This document shows positions 7,403 through 15,118 of a stretch of DNA of 48,633 nt, piece after piece. The DNA lies in the NCBI GenBank assembly GCA_903875045.1, contig CAIQUS010000206.1, forward strand, positions 1 to 48,633, written 5' to 3'. This DNA is from an uncultured Bacteroidales bacterium (lineage in GTDB: Bacteria > Bacteroidota > Bacteroidia > Bacteroidales > FEN-979). The notes beneath the pieces are model-generated. The model ran no database searches. It was not told where the DNA came from and saw nothing but the letters and a program-made list of their open reading frames with translations. Every line of letters begins with the position of its first letter. Within the stretch, counting starts at the first letter, position 1. The position numbers and the translations under genes are program-made.

Positions 7403-8117
7403 CATCATCTTTGTATTGGTGGCAGGTTGTATTTCCATTAAACCATCTCACACCAATCGTCAATCGTCCATCATCAATCGTCAATCATCAACGGTTGTCT
7501 CTTATACCACCCCGGTGGTAAGCCATCTTTTTAAAGCTACCCTGGATATAAAAAAGCATCATCTTACAGGATTGCTGGTGATTAAGAGGATGGAAACACC
7601 ACCCCCGGCCCCGGCCCCTCCCCAAGAAGGGAGGGGAGAAACACCACCCCCGGCCCCTCCCCCTGCCCCTCCCCAAGAAGGGAGGGGAGAAGATTCGTCA
7701 GGGATTTATAGGATTGTGTTTATGAATGAGATCGGGATGACATTTTTTGATCTGGAATTGTCTGCCGACAGTTTGAAGGTAGTCTCCTGCTTCGAATCGT
7801 TGAATAAAAAAGCGCTGATGAAGATTTTTGAGACTGATTTCAGGGTGCTGAACTGGTCAGGATTGGTTCAAAACGAGCAGGTGTACCTGCAGAAGGAAAC
7901 CAACAATATGATTGTAAAGGGCAGGATCGGAAAGTATAAAACCTGGCAAACCTATTCTCCTTCAGGAGATACCCTTTGTACCATCGCGGCAAAATCGAGC
8001 ATTGCCGATCCGGTTATCATCAGCTTTGTTCAATATAATGACGGGTTTCCCGGAAAAATCACCATCGAAAATCCCTTTATCGGGATGAAACTGGCATTGA
8101 GAAAACTATCGAAATAG
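7380..8117 (+). CDS. Lipoprotein of the KS/LolA locus, unknown family
   Basis: A 245-residue product. The ATG at 7380 gives a clean lipoprotein signal (WFVSIIFVLVAGC, lipidated Cys17), so longer frames upstream are rejected. Residues 26-37 are encoded by CAATCGT heptamers, and a later Pro/Ala/Gln/Gly-rich stretch is encoded by two GC-rich hairpin repeats (7615-7687). The remaining sequence (IYRIVFMNEIGMTFFDLELS, then a C-terminal ITIENPFIGMKLALRKL) looks like a beta-rich LolB/LolA-like fold. The gene overlaps the preceding LolA-like gene by 23 bases. A role as outer-membrane acceptor for whatever the LolA-like protein carries is a guess from position. Confidence 0.7.
   Translation: MKNLWFVSIIFVLVAGCISIKPSHTNRQSSIINRQSSTVVSYTTPVVSHLFKATLDIKKHHLTGLLVIKRMETPPPAPAPPQEGRGETPPPAPPPAPPQEGRGEDSSGIYRIVFMNEIGMTFFDLELSADSLKVVSCFESLNKKALMKIFETDFRVLNWSGLVQNEQVYLQKETNNMIVKGRIGKYKTWQTYSPSGDTLCTIAAKSSIADPVIISFVQYNDGFPGKITIENPFIGMKLALRKLSK
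7454..7488. repeat. CAATCGT heptamer tract inside the lipoprotein gene
   Basis: Five consecutive heptamers (CAATCGT, CAATCGT, CCATCAT, CAATCGT, CAATCAT) lie nine codons after the lipidation Cys. Losing one unit brings a stop at 7519-7521 and gaining one a stop at 7532-7534, leaving peptides of about 44 or 53 residues. This is the layout of an on/off slippage switch. Confidence 0.8.
7615..7687. repeat. Two GC-rich palindromic repeats within the lipoprotein gene
   Basis: CCCCTCCC...GGGAGGGG hairpins with a CAAGAA loop occur at 7615-7636 and 7666-7687 inside the reading frame. They encode APPQEGRGE-type peptides. A related hairpin lies between genes at 45704-45727, so this repeat family is found in both coding and non-coding DNA here. 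Confidence 0.75.
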
Positions 8118-8168
8118 CCTGAAATCCTTTTGTAAACCTGGCTATGTAACCAGATTTAGTGGTACTTA

Positions 8169-8678
8169 TCAAGCTGATTTTGTAAACGGATGTTCATTTT
8201 TCCACATTTTCCAGACAAGAAAAATCGGGAATAAAAACCAGGGTGCATTGGCCAGCGTGACAACAATTGGAGCAAAGGTGGCATGAGGCCCCCAGAATTC
8301 TTCGCTCATGATAATGAATACATTCGTAAAGAGTATGGAAGAGTAGATAACTGTAGGGATGCGGATCCAATCTTTTCCCTTGATGAAAGCATAAATCGCA
8401 AAGATATAGTAAGGGCCAAAAAATACTGCATCAAGCCAGATGGTTGCTTTCCACCAGGTGGGCCGTGCCCATTGCAGTGGATCGAAATTGATGCCCCACC
8501 AGTGTACCATGTCGACCAGAAATGGCAAAGGCCACAACGGATACTGAAAATCATCGGGATTCTTAATTACAAGCTGTTCCAGATCAACAATATAGGTGAT
8601 ATAAAACAGGTTCAGAAAGAAAAAGGCAAGGTAGATGTAATCGGTTTTACGGTCTTTTAAGGGAATGGGTTGTCTCAT
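8169..8678 (-). CDS. EXPERA-domain membrane protein (TMEM97/EBP-like)
   Basis: A 169-residue protein with four hydrophobic segments. It fits the EXPERA fold of emopamil-binding protein and the sigma-2 receptor TMEM97: an N-terminal KTDYIYLAFFFLN segment, YIVDLEQL with an acidic residue in helix 1, the pattern DPL...P.WWKA at the start of helix 2, an AIYAFIKGKDWIRIP loop, then VIYSS. EBP members isomerise sterol double bonds; TMEM97 binds sterols and lipids. The bacterial role is unknown. It follows the short-chain dehydrogenase gene on the same strand with a 44-base repeat-filled gap, so the two may act on the same lipid. It converges with the lipoprotein gene. Confidence 0.72.
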   Translation of the reverse strand: MRQPIPLKDRKTDYIYLAFFFLNLFYITYIVDLEQLVIKNPDDFQYPLWPLPFLVDMVHWWGINFDPLQWARPTWWKATIWLDAVFFGPYYIFAIYAFIKGKDWIRIPTVIYSSILFTNVFIIMSEEFWGPHATFAPIVVTLANAPWFLFPIFLVWKMWKNEHPFTKSA

Positions 8679-8716
8679 GATTTGAAAATTTGAGGATTTG
8701 AAAATTTGAAAATTTG
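8679..8716. repeat. TTTGAAAAT-type repeats between SDR and EXPERA genes
   Basis: About four nine-base words of the TTTGAAAAT type fill nearly the whole gap between the two reverse-strand genes. The reverse complement of the same word occurs at 139-165, ahead of the first CLF gene. Confidence 0.65.
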
Positions 8717-8722
8717 GGGGAT

Positions 8723-9562
8723 TTAGTCAGTTTCGAAGATAGTCAAATTGTTTTTTTTGCGGGCATTTTTAGCCAATTGCCTTGCAATATTGAGCCGGAA
8801 CCCGGGAATATTGGAGATAAAAGCACCAATTTTTACACTGATATCGGAATAGGCAAGGGTTTTCGGCTTTTGGACGAGTTTAACCAGGTGGCTGGCAACA
8901 TCTTCGGGGGTTTTTGGTTTTGTGAACAGGGCGGTAATGAAGTTCTGTTTTTCTGCCATCAGAAAATCCTGGTCAATAGCCCCCAAACGTGAATCGGGCA
9001 GGGAATCCGTTTTAATATATCCCGGGAAATACTCACTTACAATAATCTCTGTACCAGCCCATTCGGCCTGGATGGTTCGGGTCCAGGCTGAAAATGCTGC
9101 CTTGGAACAAACATAAGGCGCATAAAAAGGAATTCCCATCATGAACCCGGGGGAGCCGATGTTGATGATTTGTCCGCCTCCCTGTTTGCGCATAAACCGG
9201 ATCGCCTCCTGTGTTGCAGCCACCGGTACGATGAGGTTGGTTGAAAATGCACTCCGTAAATCAGCAGGTTTTACAGCATTGGACTTTGCCACGATGATAC
9301 TGGCGGCATTGTTGATGAGCACATCGATGCGGCCAAAATGTGCAACCACCTTTTGAACCATTTCACGGGCCGGGGATTCATCGCAAAGATCCATGGCAAT
9401 GACCAATGGCGTATGCATCTTTGCGGCCAGTTCATCGAGTTTATCTTTCCTTCGTGCAGCTATGGCCACGCGTGCCCCGGCAGCATCAAGTGCCAGTGCT
9501 GTTGCAGCCCCTATGCCTGAAGATGCGCCGGTGATGAGAATGACTTTGGGGGAGAGGGTCAA
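8723..9562 (-). CDS. Short-chain dehydrogenase/reductase (SDR)
   Basis: A 279-residue classical SDR. It has TGASSGIG for the nucleotide-binding turn, an AARR segment suggesting NADP preference, NNAAS, the catalytic Ser in NIGSPG and the YVCSK catalytic Tyr/Lys motif, then PGYIKTD. The C-terminal extension after the core is about 60 residues. The only usable start is TTG at 9562, because the frame is closed by a TAA two codons upstream. A heptamer tract begins three bases before that codon. A substrate cannot be deduced. Position next to the EXPERA gene suggests a lipid or sterol-like substrate. Confidence 0.85.
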   Translation of the reverse strand: MTLSPKVILITGASSGIGAATALALDAAGARVAIAARRKDKLDELAAKMHTPLVIAMDLCDESPAREMVQKVVAHFGRIDVLINNAASIIVAKSNAVKPADLRSAFSTNLIVPVAATQEAIRFMRKQGGGQIINIGSPGFMMGIPFYAPYVCSKAAFSAWTRTIQAEWAGTEIIVSEYFPGYIKTDSLPDSRLGAIDQDFLMAEKQNFITALFTKPKTPEDVASHLVKLVQKPKTLAYSDISVKIGAFISNIPGFRLNIARQLAKNARKKNNLTIFETD

Positions 9563-9565
9563 GTG

Positions 9566-9614
9566 GATTTACGATTTACGATTTACGATTTGGGATTTAC
9601 GATTTAGGATTTAC
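9566..9614. repeat. GATTTAC heptamer tandem repeat
   Basis: Seven consecutive heptamers (GATTTAC x3, GATTTGG, GATTTAC, GATTTAG, GATTTAC) lie between the divergent SDR and aldose epimerase genes. They are three bases from the SDR start and could alter its translation or the spacing of promoter elements. Confidence 0.85.
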
Positions 9615-9641
9615 AATTGAGGGCCAAAAATAGGAAGAATG

Positions 9642-9672
9642 TTGTTTGTGTCTCTTTTTTTTCATACGTTTG
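9642..9672 (+). promoter_or_regulatory. Candidate Bacteroidota promoter of galM-like gene
   Basis: TTG at 9642-9644, a 20-base spacer, and TACGTTTG at 9665-9672 match the TTTG/TAnnTTTG pattern. The start codon at 9695 is 22 bases downstream. Confidence 0.45.
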
Positions 9673-9694
9673 TTCTAAAATAAATATTTACCCG

Positions 9695-10873
9695 ATGAAA
9701 TACATCAATTCCTTATATATTCCGGCATTGTTTTTTCTGGCATGTTCTTCAGACAATATAAAAATAAAGGAGCCCAAAGAAACAGAGTCGGCCATCAACA
9801 TTAACATTGACTTACCGGGTACAACCAAATCAACATTAAAAATCATGAAAGAGCCCTTTGGCAAAGCAGATCAGAAGGAGGTTTTTATTTTCACCCTCAC
9901 CAATACAAACGGGTACACCGTCAAAATAACCAACTATGGCGGCATCATTACCTCCATCCTGATGCCTGATAAAACCGGTCATAAAGGTGACATCGTTCTT
10001 GGATATGACAAACTGGATCAGTACATTGCCAACAGCCCATATTTTGGTGCGATGGTGGGCCGCTATGCCAACCGCATTGCAAATGGAAAATTCTCATTGA
10101 ACGGCACCGGTTATAATCTTGCCATCAACAATGGGAAGAACAGTTTGCATGGCGGTGTGAAAGGATTTGATAAAGTTGTCTGGGATGCCCGTGTCATAAA
10201 TGATTCAACGAAGGCGCAACTCGAGTTGACGTACCTTAGTAAAGATGGCGAAGAGGGTTATCCCGGGAACCTGAAGGTGAAGGTAACATATACCCTTGAT
10301 GACCATAATGAACTTACCACGCTGATTGAAGCTGAGACCGACAAGCCCACACCTGTGAACCTGTGCAACCATACCTATTTCAATCTGAGCGAAGCCGATA
10401 CCAGTATTCTCGGACACATTCTAACCCTTTATTCTGACCAGTTTACACAAGTCAACAGTGAACTTATCCCAACCGGAGAGCTTCCTTTTGTGCGTGGAAC
10501 CGCCATGGATTTCAACAATTCAGAAGCAATCGGCGGGCGCATTGCGCAAGTGAAAGGGGGATATGACCACAATTTCGTGCTGAAGAAAAAGCCCCGGGAA
10601 CTTGCGATGGCTGCTCAATTATTTGATCCCCGGTCCGGACGGCAGGTGGAAATTCTGACTACCCAGCCAGGTGTTCAGTTCTATTCCGGAAATTTTCTGG
10701 ATGGTACCATCAAAGGTAAAGGCGAAAAAATTTACCAGAAACATTACGGACTTTGCCTCGAAACACAACACTTTCCTGATTCACCCAACCAGGGTGCATT
10801 TCCGAATACCATTCTGAAGCCGGGGGAAAAGTTTGCAGAGAAAACGGTATGGAGGTTTTCGGTGATACACTAG
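9695..10873 (+). CDS. Aldose 1-epimerase (mutarotase), lipoprotein form
   Basis: A 392-residue GalM-family enzyme. The ATG at 9695 gives a short lipoprotein signal (YIPALFFLAC, Cys17), so it is probably tethered at the cell surface or in the periplasm; a longer frame from 9617 would hide this signal. Family motifs are TNYGGIITS, SLHGGVKGFDKVVWD, catalytic His in NHTYFNLS, GYDHNFVL and catalytic Glu in LCLETQHFPDSPNQ. It interconverts alpha and beta anomers of sugars such as galactose. The following genes encode a LytTR regulator and a propeller kinase, a setting compatible with carbohydrate sensing. Confidence 0.9.
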   Translation: MKYINSLYIPALFFLACSSDNIKIKEPKETESAININIDLPGTTKSTLKIMKEPFGKADQKEVFIFTLTNTNGYTVKITNYGGIITSILMPDKTGHKGDIVLGYDKLDQYIANSPYFGAMVGRYANRIANGKFSLNGTGYNLAINNGKNSLHGGVKGFDKVVWDARVINDSTKAQLELTYLSKDGEEGYPGNLKVKVTYTLDDHNELTTLIEAETDKPTPVNLCNHTYFNLSEADTSILGHILTLYSDQFTQVNSELIPTGELPFVRGTAMDFNNSEAIGGRIAQVKGGYDHNFVLKKKPRELAMAAQLFDPRSGRQVEILTTQPGVQFYSGNFLDGTIKGKGEKIYQKHYGLCLETQHFPDSPNQGAFPNTILKPGEKFAEKTVWRFSVIH

Positions 10874-10882
10874 ACGATCTAC

Positions 10883-10922
10883 GATTTGGGATTTGGAATT
10901 TGGAATTTGGAATTTGGAATTT
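10883..10922. repeat. GATTTGG/AATTTGG heptamer tandem repeat
   Basis: Two GATTTGG and three AATTTGG units (10883-10917) plus a partial unit stand directly before the response-regulator gene. A longer in-frame start at 10893 would translate this repeat, so the ATG at 10932 is preferred. Confidence 0.85.
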
Positions 10923-10931
10923 AATTTTAAG

Positions 10932-11672
10932 ATGATGAACTGTATTATTATAGATGATGAGAGGCACTGTATTAAAACATTGATCAATTTGCTGGAAATT
11001 AATTTTCCGGAGGTTCATATTTTGGAGAGTTGCCTGGATTCAACCAGGGCTTATGATTTAATTCAGTTGCATAAGCCTGATTTCATTTTCCTCGACATTG
11101 AGATGCCCTTGTTGAATGGGTTTGATCTGCTTTCGAAATTTGAAAATCTGTTTTTTGATGTGGTTTTTACAACAGCTTACGATTCGTATGCTGTGAAAGC
11201 AATCAAATATAGTGCACTGGATTACCTTCTGAAACCCATCAGTAAAGAAGACCTCGCTGCTGCGATTGAAAAAATAAAAAGCAAGCAGAGTTCGATCAGC
11301 ACCAGGCAACTTCAGATGGCAACAGCTGTTCATAACCGGCAATTGCCAGATACCATTGCCATGCCTACTTCCGACGGATTGACTTTTGCATCGGTCAATG
11401 ATATTGTTTTTTGCATGGCAGAAAGCGGATATACACGTATTTCCTTTGCAGATAAGAGTGAAATCATGCTCTCCAAAACATTGGGCGATGTGGATGAACT
11501 GCTCAGCGAATATCATTTTTTCCGTATCCATCACTCCACCCTGATCAACCTGAAACATGTGAAACAATATGTCCGTGGTGAAGGTGGTGAAGTGATCATG
11601 AGCAACGGTGCCAGTTTACAGGTCGCCCGTACCCGCAAGATGGATTTCCTGAATATTTTCACGCGGATTTAA
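10932..11672 (+). CDS. LytTR-family response regulator
   Basis: A 246-residue regulator. The N-terminal receiver domain has the acidic pair in IIIDDE, the phosphoacceptor Asp55 in FLDIEMP, and Lys101 in LLKPI. The C-terminal LytTR DNA-binding domain covers about residues 140-245, with IVFCMAESGYTRI, FFRIHHSTLINLKHVKQY and LQVARTRK. The start follows a heptamer tract and there are two adjacent ATGs (10932, 10935). It precedes a LytS-type kinase with a propeller sensor and is very likely its partner, although 129 bases separate the genes. Confidence 0.92.
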   Translation: MMNCIIIDDERHCIKTLINLLEINFPEVHILESCLDSTRAYDLIQLHKPDFIFLDIEMPLLNGFDLLSKFENLFFDVVFTTAYDSYAVKAIKYSALDYLLKPISKEDLAAAIEKIKSKQSSISTRQLQMATAVHNRQLPDTIAMPTSDGLTFASVNDIVFCMAESGYTRISFADKSEIMLSKTLGDVDELLSEYHFFRIHHSTLINLKHVKQYVRGEGGEVIMSNGASLQVARTRKMDFLNIFTRI

Positions 11673-11766
11673 ATCCCGGTCCGCCAACCAATGCCCAAAA
11701 CCTGCCGGTTACCAGATAATACCTACCGACTACCAATTCCTGCTTTACATCTCCTCCTTTTTCACT

Positions 11767-11774
11767 TACATTTG
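11767..11774 (+). promoter_or_regulatory. Candidate -7 box (TACATTTG) before sensor kinase
   Basis: TACATTTG lies 27 bases before the GTG start at 11802. A weak TTTA lies 19 bases upstream in the -33 position. This suggests that the kinase has its own promoter. Confidence 0.35.
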
Positions 11775-11801
11775 TAAGATGGACAATTTTAACAACCAAT
11801 C

Positions 11802-14800
11802 GTGAAAATCTTTTCAAAATTTCCCTGGTACTTCACCTTTATATCCTTTACGTTTTCCATTCTTTGGTTTCATAATGTCCTTGCTCAGCAACCTGCCGAT
11901 TATTTTTTTCAGAAACTGACCACTGTCAACGGTCTTTCATCCAATTATATTCAATGTATATTCCGCGATTCCAGGGGATATGTATGGATTGGCACGGGTA
12001 ACGGGCTTAATCGTTTTGACGGGAAAAACATCAAGGTCTATCATCATGATCCCGGAAACCCCCGTTCATTACCACACGAAAGCATAAGTCAGATCACTGA
12101 GGACCAACATGAGAATCTATGGATACTCACAGGTTCAGGTTTGTGTGAGCTTAACACTTTGACTGACCAGTTTACCAGTTACCGGCACGACTCAGGTAAT
12201 CCGGGATCTGTGGGTGCCAACGCAATACCTTATGTTGATAAAAGACATAATCTTTGGCTTGGTTCAGATAAAGGTTTGCAACTCTTCAACCCTGTTAACC
12301 GTAATTTTGAAACCTTTCAACTGGCATCTGTTGATTCGATCAGCAGAAACACCTCACAGGGAAATGCATGGGCTTTAGTGGAGGACAAGCAACATAACAT
12401 CTGGTTTTGTGGGATAAAAGGACTTTACAAATTTGATCATGTGCGAAGCAGGATGAAGTTGTTTCCACTTCCGGTCACCTCGAATGATCCCATTGCAGAT
12501 TTGTTAATTGACCATGAAGGCACCATCTGGGTGGTATACCGGACAACCGGAATCGCTAAATTTAATCCTGTAAACGGCACCTATGATTTTATTGCACCTT
12601 ATCCGGTAAACCGTTTTAGTTTATTTGGAAAGATTTCCGAATGGCGGGATCATAATGGCATATACTGGCTGGTTATTTGTACCGAAAATGGGTTGTTCCT
12701 TTATGACAAAAAAACAGGTAGCAAAGCCAGGGTAAAGAACGTTCCCGGCAACCCGAATTCCCTCGCATACAACACAACATACTGGGTTTATACCGATTAT
12801 GAGAATATTTTGTGGATAGGAACCATCAAAGGTCTGAATATCCTGGACAATGCTGATCAGCAGTTTCATTCCAGACATCTGGATTATGAAGATTCCGAAA
12901 CTGGGAAACAGGATAATGTCAGTATTGAAACCATTTATGAAAACGAGGGGTTTAAAATGGTATCTTTTATCTGGTTCAAGGGAATAGGCATTTATGATCT
13001 GAACTGGAAACTGGTGAAATTTTTCAAATCAATCCCCCCGTCGGATACGGGATTAAGAGCAAGGAATGTGTTTTACGTTTACCGGGATTTCAGAGGTATT
13101 TATTGGTTGTCCTCCTCCAACAGTCTGGTGAAATACGACATGATCAAAAACCATTTTAAAGTATTTATGCTTCCTGATGGTATTCCGGCGCTTGCCAAAA
13201 AAGCCAAGATCCTGCGCGAAATAATTCCATTTGATTCTACCAGTTTCTACATTCTCACTTTAAACCGGGGCATTTACAAATTTGATTTTATCAATGAGAA
13301 AATAGTACAGCACCTGATCCATCGCGACAACGATAAAACCTCCCTGCCCACCAATGAACTGAGGGCATGTTTTATCACCGGCAAGAAATCTTTGCTCATC
13401 ACCTCCATACATAACGGAATATTTGTCTTCGATCCTCAGAAAAACAGTTTTGAAACCTACGGCTCAAACCCTGATATATCCATTAATGAAGCCATTAAAG
13501 CACTGAACTTTGATCACAGCCTTTCCGGGAATATCATCTGGCTTAACTCTGTAAATGGGTTGGTGAAATTTGATCTGATAACAAAAAAATTTGAGCTTTT
13601 CAATTCCAGGAACGGGTTGGCAGTTGATGCACTGTTAAGCAATGAAGTGGATGACCATGGCAATGTATGGGTTGCACACAATGCCGGAATTTCCAGGTTC
13701 GATACGACCAGTCGCACTTTTACCAATTATTCGGAGAACAATGGCTTGAATTTCAAGGAATTCAGTTTCAATTTGCAAAAACTGAAGGACGGCAATATTT
13801 GTATCCCTGATGGGGTCCGGCTGATCTACTTTAACCCCGACAAGTTAACAAAGAACCAGAGTGTTCCACAGGTTCACATTAACACTGTCAGAGTATTGAA
13901 TGAGCCTCATAAAATCAGCATCGACTCCATCACCAAAAAAAAATCACTGACTCTTCAATACGAACAGAATTTGATAACGGTTGATTTTTCGGTACTAAAC
14001 TTTTCGCATCCCAATGAAAACAGCTATTACTACCGTGTGGATGAAGATTCTTCCTGGCATAAATTGAATGAAGGCATTGTAAACCTGGTTAGTTTATCAC
14101 CGGGTAAATATGTACTGCATGTAACTGGCAGCAACGGCAGTGGCGCGATGAACCTCCAAGGTGATTCGCTGGATATCACCATTCTCCCCCCCTACTATCA
14201 AACCTGGTGGTTCAGGATGGTTATTGTGCTGGCCATTTTATTTCTCTTTTTCATGATCCAGCGGATGCGTATTAAAACAATAAAACGGGAGGAACAACTC
14301 AAAACCGAATTCAACAAACAGCTGGCCCAGGCCGAAACCAAAGCCCTGCGTGCCCAGATGAACCCCCATTTTATCTTCAATTCACTGAATTCCATCAACA
14401 GTTTTGTCATCGACCAGAAACATGAGATTGCCTCCGACTACCTCATCAAATTCTCGAAACTGATCCGCCTGATCCTCGACAATTCCCGCAGCGAAACGAT
14501 CTCCCTCAGCAAGGAACTGGAAACCTTAAAGCTATATGTATTGCTGGAGAGCGCGAGGTTCGACAATAAATTCACCTGCTCATTTCAGGTGGCCGGTGAT
14601 GTTGAGATCAATTCAGTAATGATCCCACCCATGCTTTTGCAGCCGTATGTGGAAAATGCCATCTGGCACGGGCTGATGCAAAAAGAGGGAAACGGGACCA
14701 TCACTATTGACATTGAAAAATCGGACGAAGAGTATTTGAATATTTCCATTACCGACGACGGCATCGGACGGGAAAAAGCAGCGGAATTAAAGAGCAAATC

Positions 14801-14957
14801 GGCTACCCACAAATCGCATGGATTAAAAGTAACCGCCCTTCGGATCGACATGATGAACAAACTCAATTCCACCGGGGCGAAGGTGAGAATTGTTGATTTG
14901 AAAGATGCGCATGGTAATGCGATGGGAACCAAGGTGGATTTGATTATCCCCTTTTAA
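11802..14957 (+). CDS. Two-component propeller sensor histidine kinase (LytS type)
   Basis: A 1051-residue membrane sensor starting at GTG, followed by a good signal peptide (cleavage near VLAQQ, residue 29). The periplasmic part holds many Reg_prop blades (YVWIGTGNGLNRFDG, NLWLGSDKGLQLF, ILWIGTIKGLNIL) forming two seven-bladed propellers, then a Y_Y_Y-type beta domain (about 715-790). One transmembrane helix lies at about 805-822. The cytoplasmic part has a His_kinase (PF06580) domain with phosphoacceptor His856 in QMNPHFIFNSLNSI and an ATPase with Asn952 in PYVENAIWHG and a DDGIG motif. The lack of a fused receiver or AraC domain makes it a classical partner for the LytTR protein upstream. 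Such kinases often sense glycans. The ligand is unknown. Confidence 0.92.
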   Translation: MKIFSKFPWYFTFISFTFSILWFHNVLAQQPADYFFQKLTTVNGLSSNYIQCIFRDSRGYVWIGTGNGLNRFDGKNIKVYHHDPGNPRSLPHESISQITEDQHENLWILTGSGLCELNTLTDQFTSYRHDSGNPGSVGANAIPYVDKRHNLWLGSDKGLQLFNPVNRNFETFQLASVDSISRNTSQGNAWALVEDKQHNIWFCGIKGLYKFDHVRSRMKLFPLPVTSNDPIADLLIDHEGTIWVVYRTTGIAKFNPVNGTYDFIAPYPVNRFSLFGKISEWRDHNGIYWLVICTENGLFLYDKKTGSKARVKNVPGNPNSLAYNTTYWVYTDYENILWIGTIKGLNILDNADQQFHSRHLDYEDSETGKQDNVSIETIYENEGFKMVSFIWFKGIGIYDLNWKLVKFFKSIPPSDTGLRARNVFYVYRDFRGIYWLSSSNSLVKYDMIKNHFKVFMLPDGIPALAKKAKILREIIPFDSTSFYILTLNRGIYKFDFINEKIVQHLIHRDNDKTSLPTNELRACFITGKKSLLITSIHNGIFVFDPQKNSFETYGSNPDISINEAIKALNFDHSLSGNIIWLNSVNGLVKFDLITKKFELFNSRNGLAVDALLSNEVDDHGNVWVAHNAGISRFDTTSRTFTNYSENNGLNFKEFSFNLQKLKDGNICIPDGVRLIYFNPDKLTKNQSVPQVHINTVRVLNEPHKISIDSITKKKSLTLQYEQNLITVDFSVLNFSHPNENSYYYRVDEDSSWHKLNEGIVNLVSLSPGKYVLHVTGSNGSGAMNLQGDSLDITILPPYYQTWWFRMVIVLAILFLFFMIQRMRIKTIKREEQLKTEFNKQLAQAETKALRAQMNPHFIFNSLNSINSFVIDQKHEIASDYLIKFSKLIRLILDNSRSETISLSKELETLKLYVLLESARFDNKFTCSFQVAGDVEINSVMIPPMLLQPYVENAIWHGLMQKEGNGTITIDIEKSDEEYLNISITDDGIGREKAAELKSKSATHKSHGLKVTALRIDMMNKLNSTGAKVRIVDLKDAHGNAMGTKVDLIIPF

Positions 14958-15118
14958 ATTTCTTCGTCTCCAAGACAGATTACTCAGGTGAAGCAGGTAG
15001 ATGAAAGAGGGTATCTTTTTCATAGAATAATAAAACATAAATAAGCCTGGAATTAGCCTGAAAATGGTGATCGAATTTTTTCTTATATTTACGGCTACCC
15101 ACCAAAACCAGCTATTAT

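Noticed and set aside
8283-8660. 125-residue plus-strand frame
   Set aside because: It is antisense to the EXPERA gene, which has four helices and family motifs; the plus frame has none.
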